From Candolleomyces eurysporus (Eukaryota > Basidiomycota > Agaricomycetes > Agaricales > Psathyrellaceae), in contig JANBPK010000809.1 of assembly GCA_027579435.1 (NCBI GenBank), forward strand, positions 248,001-312,000: a stretch of 64,000 nt of DNA, given 5' to 3'. Position numbers and translations under genes: made by a program. Every line of letters starts with the position of its first letter. The first letter of the stretch is position 1. This document shows positions 56,581-64,000 of this stretch, piece after piece. The notes under the pieces are model-generated. The model worked only from the letters and a program-made list of their open reading frames with translations. It did not search any database and was not told the origin of the DNA.

Positions 56581-59212
56581 CATGACAACCCAATCACATC
56601 CCAGCTCTATGGGGAAAGGCCTCCCCAGACGGCCTCCCATTCCAGACCCAAGACGTCGACGCCGGCCGTCACGATTCTTTGGGCTCTCTTTGCCCTCTGC
56701 CTTCTCCTCGAGGGCACTCCGTCGTCCTACCCGTAAACAATCGGCTACCATCCTCGGCTCTGCGTCTGTCCTGTTTTTCCTCTTCGTATCTGTGATCTTG
56801 TTGTGTCCCGTCGCAACGAATGCGTCAGAGGTACCGGAGTACGGTACTGTCATTGGGATTGACTTGGGCACGACGTAAGTCTTGGAGGTCGCTCTTTCGC
56901 TGATTGCATTAGCTGACATACGTCGGTCCTCAGATACTCGTGTGTTGCCGTTTACAAGGGAGGGCACGTCGAGATCATCGCCAACGACCAAGGGAACAGG
57001 ATCACACCCTCTTGGGTGAGCTTTGGCGAAGACGATCGATTGTAAGTTCCGCTCGCTCCTTTACTTGCCTCGACTATCCGGAAGCTGAACATCTTGCGAA
57101 CGTAGAATCGGAGAAGCGGCTAAGAACGCATACCATTCCAACCCTCGGAATACAGTGTTCGACGCAAAACGACTGATTGGTCGAAAACTGTCCGATCCAG
57201 AAGTCCAGAAGGACGTGAAGCACTGGCCGTTCGAGGTGTCAGAGAAGAATGGCAAGCCCGTTGTGAACGTGAAGTATAAAGGGGAAGATAAGAGTCTCGT
57301 AAGTGCCTTCCACAGTCATTCCCCGTTCGCGGCTTGGAACTGAGGGATGGGATCTAGACACCGGAGGAAATTAGCGCAATGATTCTGTCGAGAATGAAAG
57401 AAACGGCGGAGGCGTACCTCGGCCACAAAGTTACACACGCCGTGGTCACTGTTCCTGCCTGTAAGTCATTGGCTCCCGTTCTTCCCCTTCCAGAGGATGG
57501 CACTGACAAACGCTTAACAGACTTCAACGACGCCCAAAGGCAAGCTACTAAAGACGCTGGTACCATCGCCGGGCTCACCATCCTTCGCGTTATCAACGAA
57601 CCCACCGCTGCCGCCCTGGCTTATGGCCTGGACATCAAAAAGGACGAGTCCAAAATCCTTGTGTACGATCTCGGTGGAGGTACCTTTGACGTTTCCGTCC
57701 TCGCCATCGAAGACAGGGTATTCGAGGTCCTCTCCACATCTGGTGACACGCACTTGGGAGGTGAAGACTTTGACAACCGAGTCATCGACTGGATCGTGAA
57801 GAACTACGAGAAGAAGCATGAGCTCAAGGCCGGAACGGTGTCGGGCAACCAGAGAGCGATGGGCAAGTTGAAGAAGGCCGTGGAGAATGCGAAGAGGAGT
57901 TTGTCGGCGCAACAGAGCGCAAGGATCGAAATCGAGTCGTTTGAGAGTGGAAGGGATTTGACAGAGGTTTTGACCAGGGCCAAGTTTGAAGAGTTGAACA
58001 CGGATTTGTTCAAGAAGACCATGAAGCCGGTGGAGCAGGCGTTGAAGGACGCAGGCTTGAAGAAGGAAGAAATCGACGAGGCAAGTGTTAGCATGGGTTC
58101 GGCATTTCGACTGGCTAATGGTTCGCTTGTCAGATTGTTCTTGTTGGAGGGTCGACTCGCATTCCCAAGATTCAGCAACTGCTGAAGGATTACTTCAAGA
58201 AGGAACCCTCCCGTGGCATTAATCCAGATGAAGCCGTAGCGCATGGCGCTGCGATTCAGGCAGCTATCATTGGTGGCATGATGGTTGGAGAAGACACCGG
58301 AATTACCGTCATGGACATCAACCCTCTGACATTGGGCATCGAGACCACTGGCGGAATCTTCACGCCGCTCATCAAGCGTAACACTATCATCCCTACCAAG
58401 AAGAGTCAGATGTACGTTCATGTCCTTGCGCGTAGTTGAATGAGTACTGACCGGAAGTCATCCAGCTTCTCGACGGCTTCAGACAACCAGCCGAGTGTGG
58501 TCATCCAGGTGTTTGAAGGGGAGAGGAGCTTGACGAAGCATAACCATCTGCTCGGCCAATTTGAGCTCAAGGGTATTCCACCTGCACCAAAGGGTGTTCC
58601 ACAGATCGAGGTCACCTTCGAGCTGGACGCCAATTCGATCATGACTATTCGGGCGAGCGACAAGGGAACGTACGTGACCCATCACACCGTAACAGCCAAA
58701 ATGTTCACTGCTGACCCGTTCCTTATAGTGGAAAGTCAGAGTCCATTACCATCAAGAATGAAAAGGGGCGACTATCCCAGGAAGATATTGACCGCATGAT
58801 CATGGAAGGCGAAAAGTTTGCCGAGGAGGATGCGCTGCATCGTAAACGCCAAGAAACGCTGAATAGCCTTTCCAACTTGGTGTATGGGGTGAAGACGCAG
58901 TTAGCTGATAAAGAAGGATTAGCTGGAAAGTTGGCCGAGGAGGATAAGAAAACCTTACAAGCTGTGGTAACGGAAGCAGTGGATTGGGTTGAAGAACATG
59001 GGAAGGATGCATCGATAGAAGATTTGGAAGAGAAATTGGCAGGTACGACACTTTCAACTGGCTTTCTCGAAATCCTTGGCTGACCTGAGCTGTCTGCAGA
59101 ACTTCAAAGCACAATCAATCCCATTACATCCAAGATATACCAGAGTACTAGTGGGCCGAGTGACAACAAGGAATCGGACGACTGGGTTTCAAAAGACGAA
59201 AGTGAACTGTAG
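56581..59212 (+). CDS. BiP-like HSP70 with N-terminal anchor and no HDEL
   Basis: HSP70 of the ER BiP/Kar2 branch: [11 protein letters not shown] and [127 protein letters not shown]. Three departures from usual BiP: about 55 extra residues before the hydrophobic segment, rich in arginine ([12 protein letters not shown]), suggesting a type II anchor rather than a simple signal peptide; the interdomain linker reads [11 protein letters not shown] where BiP has a Leu/Val-rich strand; and the C-terminus is KDESEL instead of HDEL/KDEL. It is probably a diverged BiP paralogue; an ER location is inferred. Confidence 0.8.
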
Positions 59213-59237
59213 CTGGTGTATTCTGGAATGTTCAATG

Positions 59238-59946
59238 TCACTTCCCTGATTTCCTTTCTTCCATCCACGACGTGATTGAGAAATAGAAAGAGTCCGTGTT
59301 GGAATTGCGCGTTTGCTTTGATTTATGACGCGATGACGTAGGCGACCGCAGTTTCGAATTACGACGTTGCTCCCAAGAATCCGAGGAAGACGGTTGTCCC
59401 TCGAGCCAAGGAGGAGCAACGTACGCTCTTGGGAGAGCTAGAACGTCTGCCGGAGCTGCTCTGGGTCGAAGACCCTTGTTGGGCGTGTCTACCTTGACAA
59501 GATGCTCGATGGCAGAGCCATCTTCGTCATAGGAAGAGAGCAATGAGACAACTTTAGGCGATGCCGCTGATGGCTGCGGGGAAGGAGACCTTGAGTCTGA
59601 GATCTCAATCACGTCAGGCTCCTTTGGCGCACATATAGCGTCATTTCTTGCGCGCGAATTGAGTTCTGGAGCAGTTGCACTGGATATGCACGAAACACAT
59701 GTCCATGCTGTTAAGCCATTCTTCGGATCTCCCTGTTTAGTCGCTTTAATTCTGGAGATCAACTCCACGTCAGAGACTGGGGGTTGGTGGTGTCCTAGCA
59801 GCGGACATCTTTGAGATAGGAGAGTGAGACGAAGGCAGGAAGGACTTGCTATGGTGATAGCATTTCGAACACCTTGTACACTTCAATAAGAAATTGGTGG
59901 GACCCGTGGAGGACTGATTGCAGATCTGGCAGGCGTTATGGTTCAT
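59238..59946 (-). CDS. Small PHD-finger protein
   Basis: N-terminal zinc finger of PHD type: [17 protein letters not shown], a proline-containing turn with [14 protein letters not shown], then WTCVSC. A disordered Ser/Pro-rich tail follows with [20 protein letters not shown], another SUMO-interaction-like stretch. PHD fingers usually read histone H3 tails; this is inferred. The intron inside the finger appears to start with GCAAGT (a GC-AG intron), since no GT donor keeps the finger together; the residue after the second His is therefore uncertain. An in-frame upstream ATG at 60018 would add 24 residues. The promoter is shared with the membrane protein at 60070. Confidence 0.6.
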
Positions 59947-60069
59947 GGGGGACGAAGAAGAGAACCCTTGATCACGCGCACGTGTGGAGTAGCCGCAGTA
60001 CGTCATGCCTGGGTACATAAGGCTGGGCCAGTCTCAACTTTACCCATATCCTCTCTCTCCTCATCCAAC

Positions 60070-61060
60070 ATGGCTGATTCCTCCTGGAAAGACGGTATTC
60101 TTCTCAAAATCACCAACGTTCTCGTATACTTCCTCTTCCTGGGCTCAAACATCTATACCGTTGCTGGCCCCTCCTCCATCTACTACAATGGAAAAGAGAC
60201 GTACATAACCCCAGCCCCATGGGCCTTCCTCATCTGGACTCTCATTCATGCCCTTCTCCTCGGAACTGTCATCTACCAATTCTTCCCCGCTGGAAAAGCT
60301 ACCATTATTGATGCTATTTCCTGGCGTTTCCCCCTCCTTGCTATTTTGAACGCCATCTACGTTAACGTCTGGGTCGCCCACCATCGCATTGTCGGTAAGT
60401 CATTCTCACTGGTCTGCGGCCTCGTGTAGAAGCTCTTACACTTCCCCACGCAGCTTTTGTGTTTGCACTGTTCGTTAGTTCCGCAGTGACTGTAGGTTTG
60501 CTCATGCGCAGTCTAGATTTGAGTCTCCTGACCCTTTCCCTTTTCACGAATAGCACATCTATTACGTTGTGAAGAAGCATCACTCGCCCCAGTCCTACGC
60601 CGATGAGATCTTCATTCATCTTCCATTCTCTTTGTATCACGGGTGGACCACCGTCCTCGTCGTTCTGAGCGCCTTTGAGGCATTCGGTGTCAACGCCGTT
60701 CACCATCATGCCGGCGTTTGGACCAAAGTCTTTGTCTTCCTTGCCCTGTGAGTTTCCCCCTTTCTACTGCGTTCTTCCAGCGACTGACCCAAGCGCAGTT
60801 TCTTCCTCGAAGGAACAGCCGCCACCTACGCCTTCTCCACTCCTGAAGGTGACCTCCCGGCATCCATTGCGATCGCCTGGTCTCTCTGGGCCATATTTGC
60901 CCACCAAACTTCTTCCAAGTTTGTCCACTGGTCCTCCTTTGCCTTTGCCCTCCTTGCGCTCGTGTGGGTCCTCAAGGGTGCATTCGGGCTCTTCAGCCGT
61001 TCCCGCGGTCGTGTTACTCTCGGCGACGAAGAGCGTGCACCCCTCGTTGGTGGTCACTAA
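60070..61060 (+). CDS. Polytopic membrane protein, TspO/MBR-like pattern
   Basis: Four exons giving about 7-8 hydrophobic helices: [112 protein letters not shown] and [20 protein letters not shown]. It ends in a short polar tail. The PxPWAFxIWxxIxxxL pattern and tryptophan richness recall TspO/MBR-related proteins of bacteria and fungi, but this protein is longer and the assignment is tentative. No signal peptide cleavage site or catalytic motif is visible. Confidence 0.55.
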
Positions 61061-61384
61061 TGACGTATATATCTAGCTGAATGACCAGGTTTAGGACAAT
61101 TATACGATTCATCTTACGACCGGTTCTATGTTTCAGTGTACCCCTGCAATGTATATTAAGTTTGGTGCTTCTGGTTTCCTGGAATGTTACAATATTTTGC
61201 GCCTTGCAGATTCCGAGTCGGAGAATTACCCGGAGCTTGGTTGTGCACGAGGCGCGCTATTCATAAGAGGCTGTCACACGTCACCGGTCATCTGATTGTG
61301 ACAGTCGCGTCGATCCATTGACAGAATCACCGCGAGGTGAACGCGTTTCCTTCATTCACATTCTCCCAGACCCACTCTCGCAAG
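61061..61384. promoter_or_regulatory. Promoter region of DNA primase gene
   Basis: 324 bp holding the 3' end of the membrane-protein gene and the upstream region of PRI1, including an ACGCGT box listed separately. No gene within. Confidence 0.45.
61341..61346 (+). promoter_or_regulatory. MluI cell-cycle box (ACGCGT) upstream of primase
   Basis: ACGCGT 39 bp before the PRI1 start codon. In yeast, MBF binds this hexamer in S-phase genes, including primase. Here it is position-consistent but a single short match, very close to the ATG. Confidence 0.5.
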
Positions 61385-62991
61385 ATGGACGCACTCTCGC
61401 CAGGTACAAGAGATTTTGAGATCCCAGACGATTACTGAACCGTGAACAGAGGCAATGCTCACGTTCTACCGACGCTTATACCCATTCAAGTCGGTATACG
61501 ACTGGCTGAATCACGATTCAATGCCAACACGTCTCTGGACCCATCGAGAATTCGCCTTCACGCTCGCTGGAGATGTATACGTCCGGTACAAATCATATAA
61601 CTCTCCAGACGAGCTCAAGACGGACGTGTGTAAGCTGAACCCATCGCGTTTTGAAATCGGGCCTGTGTACTCTGGACGAGTGAGTTCATATTTGTCTCTT
61701 ATCGAGGAGCGCGCGGGTTTCTGAACGGGCGGTGTCTTATCCTTCAAGCCAAGAGACAAGAAAACTCTTCGGAAGCTAACACCACTCCAACGCGAGCTCG
61801 TTTTCGATATCGATATGACCGACTATGACGAGATTCGAACATGCTGCTCCGACGCCAACATTTGCAGAAAGTGTTGGAAATGGATATCTGCTGCTGTCCA
61901 GGTCCTCGACGGAGCCATTCGTGACCAATATGGCTATGAACAGCTGCTGTGGGTGTACTCTGGGCGTCGTGGAATTCACTTGTGGATCTCAGATCAGGAA
62001 GCGCTCGAGTTGACGGACCAGCAGAGGAAGTCGATCGTGGGATGGATGGCTGCGGTGTCTGCTGTGAAGGAAGGTACCAAGAGGCCTAATCTTAGGACGG
62101 CGAACAAAGGGCTTCCTCCATCTCTTGTGTGAGTTTCTGACTCCTTCTCCACTGTCGGTGCATGTGCTATAACGCGGTTCGACTGCAGTGCGGCGCGGGA
62201 AACGTTACTTCCCTACTTTAGTGAGATGATCTTGGAGGAACAGGACTGCTTTGGCTCAGAGAAGGGATACGAGAAGCTGCTAGATTTCCTCCCCGACAAC
62301 AAGACCGTTGACGCCCTCCGTTCAAAGTGGTCTGCAGACCCATCCAGGGATTCGTCCTCAAAGTGGTCGGATCTCAAAGCCCAGATCCGGAATTATGAAA
62401 AAGCCAGTCCTATACGGGTGCGTATGTTTTCTGTGTTCCTCGTCGTAACCAAAGCCATGACTCATTATGACGCATCTTGTATGTTCTGTTCATCTAGGCC
62501 CAGCTCATGGCGGCCATGGAAGACATCATTCTCTACTACACTTACCCCCGGATCGACGCTGAAGTCTCCAAACACCGAAACCACTTGCTCAAAGCGCCGT
62601 TCTGTATCCATCCGAAGACGGGAAGGGTCTGTGTCCCCGTAGACCCGCAAACGATTGACAAGTTTGATCCAGAGAAGGTCCCAACCATTGGGCAACTTCT
62701 TAGTGAGCTTGACCAGCTTATCGCTGTGGACGGCCAAGAAAATCAGCCAGGTACGATTCTTCCGAATACGATCCCGCCTGCCTGCCAATCTGACGGAGAG
62801 ACCACCCGACCGATGTAGAATCAGATGTTCAGCGAACGTCTTTGCAGCCATATGTAGAGATGCTGGACAAGCATGCAAAAGCGTTGATGGACATCAAGAG
62901 AAGACAAAAGCAGGATCCAGGTTTGCTCTGTCATCTTTCCTTTTCGACGAATTGGAGTGCTGATTTGCGAGTAGATGTCCTGTCATGGTAG
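61385..62991 (+). CDS. PRI1: DNA primase small (catalytic) subunit
   Basis: Synthesises RNA primers in the Pol alpha-primase complex. Exon 1 encodes only MDALSP; the next begins EAMLTFYRRLYPFKSVYDWL. The catalytic aspartates lie in LVFDIDMTDYDEIRTCC, the zinc knuckle is CCSDANICRKCW, and the nucleotide-binding segment is YSGRRGIHLWISDQEA. Later: HRNHLLKAPFCIHPKTGRVC and a last short exon DVLSW reached through an intron ending GAGTAG|ATG. All primase landmarks are present, so function is secure. Confidence 0.92.
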
Positions 62992-63317
62992 AAAATTTTT
63001 CGACGACGGTCACGGAACCTCCTCAATTTATGCGGCGCTGTCATCTTCTCTGTCTATTTTCCGGAGCATCTCGTGCTTCTTTTATTGTATCGCTATCGCT
63101 GTAACTTCGACTGTAGCTTCTATTCTCTGGAGAGACCAATAAAACTTTATTATTGCGTCTATCGACTGGACGAAATACATTATAAGATAAAGAAGGTCCT
63201 TCTATTGTTGCGTGCAGAGCAGCGAGACGTCAATCAGTGTGTTGAAACCCAGATCTGGAGAGCATGAAGAACAGACAACTGATGAAAAAGGAGCATGATG
63301 ACACGAAACACGGATAG
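62992..63317. other. Convergent intergenic spacer
   Basis: 325 bp between the 3' ends of PRI1 and the hypothetical gene. It contains AATAAAA-like signals near 63138 (ACCAATAAAACTT). No coding frame. Confidence 0.4.
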
Positions 63318-63935
63318 TCAAACCAATTCCAACTCTAGGTTGAGCCATCTTAAAACCACATCGTTCGCCTCGGGCGAAACGTTCAAACGTTGGAGAACAC
63401 GTTGTCCAACAACCGTCGCACATTCTTCAGCCCTTCCAAACCCGCTGAGGCAGCCACGCCTATATTCTTCTTCCGAGAGACCTGACATTTCAGAGACAGG
63501 TGGGATGTCCCGCGTTCCATACATCCGGAGAAGTGGAGGCAGGGCAATCAGAGTGGGAATCTCCTCTGTCAGGTTGAGCAGCTCGTTTGCCATGGCGTCG
63601 GTGGATTTGAAGTCCAGCTTGACAGTCTGCAAGACTTCAAGGAACACTGAGAGTGCTTTCAACCCTACAAAGGCCGCGTCCACGGCCTCGCCAGCACCAG
63701 CAAGTCGCGAGGGCCCGTCGGATGCTGGTCGTGGAAGCTGGTTGATGAGATCAAGCAGGGCCTTGCAGTCGCCAGCTGCGGTAGCAACAACGGGCACCAC
63801 GGGTGGCGACGGTGGGCGAGATGGCGGGAGCTTTAGCATGAAGCGGGAGGCAGGGGGCGTTGCCGGTGGTGTCGTAGATGGGGACCCACGGCGTTTCTTG
63901 CCCTGTCCAGGGGACGGAGGCGGAGAGGGTGCCAT
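63318..63935 (-). CDS. Hypothetical protein with helical domain, possibly 5' incomplete
   Basis: Single open exon. The N-terminus is Pro/Ser-rich with a basic KKRRGSP cluster (MAPSPPPSPGQGKKRRGSPS), then PPSRPPSPPVVPVV. A helical region follows (DCKALLDLINQLPRPA, DAAFVGLKALSVFLEVLQTV, DAMANELLNLTEEIPTLIAL) and an end rich in charged residues (LQRLNVSPEANDVVLRWLNL). I recognise no domain. The frame stays open to the window edge with another in-frame ATG at 63962, so upstream exons may be missing. Confidence 0.5.
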   Translation of the reverse strand: MAPSPPPSPGQGKKRRGSPSTTPPATPPASRFMLKLPPSRPPSPPVVPVVATAAGDCKALLDLINQLPRPASDGPSRLAGAGEAVDAAFVGLKALSVFLEVLQTVKLDFKSTDAMANELLNLTEEIPTLIALPPLLRMYGTRDIPPVSEMSGLSEEEYRRGCLSGFGRAEECATVVGQRVLQRLNVSPEANDVVLRWLNLELELV

Positions 63936-64000
63936 ATCGGACCTGTGCGAAAGTGCCACCATCGCCTTCCATAGCACCGAGATTAGGAGATTCGCCAGTG

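Noticed and set aside
1..64000. tRNA, rRNA or CRISPR features
   Set aside because: No cloverleaf-like intergenic segment, rRNA similarity or regular spaced repeats were seen by eye; a tRNA scan would be needed to exclude small tRNAs in spacers.

Overview
Eukaryotic nuclear DNA from a filamentous basidiomycete, most likely an Agaricomycete. Almost every gene is cut by many introns of about 45-60 nt with GT-AG ends. The families present (MyTH4-RhoGAP, Mtf2-like, BTB, F-box expansions, KDZ transposase, DASH subunit, ATP-type PEPCK) also fit this group. Gene boundaries and introns were read by eye; exon-level details are inference unless a junction is described.

Layout. Positions 1-36912 are gene-dense housekeeping DNA: a RhoGAP (5' end outside the window), an Mtf2-like mitochondrial protein, a P450, a small DMAC1-like membrane protein, mitochondrial enoyl-CoA hydratase, two tandem YCII-domain proteins, a BTB protein, a RING protein, Mediator MED12, DASH subunit DAD2, a CSC1/OSCA-type channel, a SCYL1/Cex1-type pseudokinase, Mediator MED14, the SLX1 nuclease, a GNAT acetyltransferase and PEP carboxykinase. 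Positions 56581-64000 are again ordinary: an unusual BiP-like HSP70, a PHD-finger protein, a polytopic membrane protein, the DNA primase catalytic subunit and a hypothetical protein.

The accessory island lies between them (about 37160-55862). It is a tandem F-box gene array: a 3' relic, one full gene, one mini-copy and one more full gene. Two DNA transposons have invaded it. One is a 665-bp MITE with 20-bp perfect terminal inverted repeats and an 8-bp target duplication, and a paralogous empty site is visible in the same window. The other is an 11,488-bp element (38181-49668) with about 54-bp imperfect inverted repeats and a perfect 8-bp target duplication (AGGACCGG). It encodes a Kyakuja-Dileera-Zisupton (KDZ) type transposase and three more genes that I cannot assign to a known function. 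This four-gene element, delimited to the base, is the most interesting object here.

Assembly caveat. There are 12 single N characters. At seven of them the reading frame is restored, or similarity to a repeat copy regained, only if the N is deleted. Five further N-free homopolymer runs (8-9 nt) behave as if one base too long. Apparent frameshifts in MED14, PEPCK, CSC1, SCYL1, the transposase and the F-box genes are therefore more probably sequence errors than biology.
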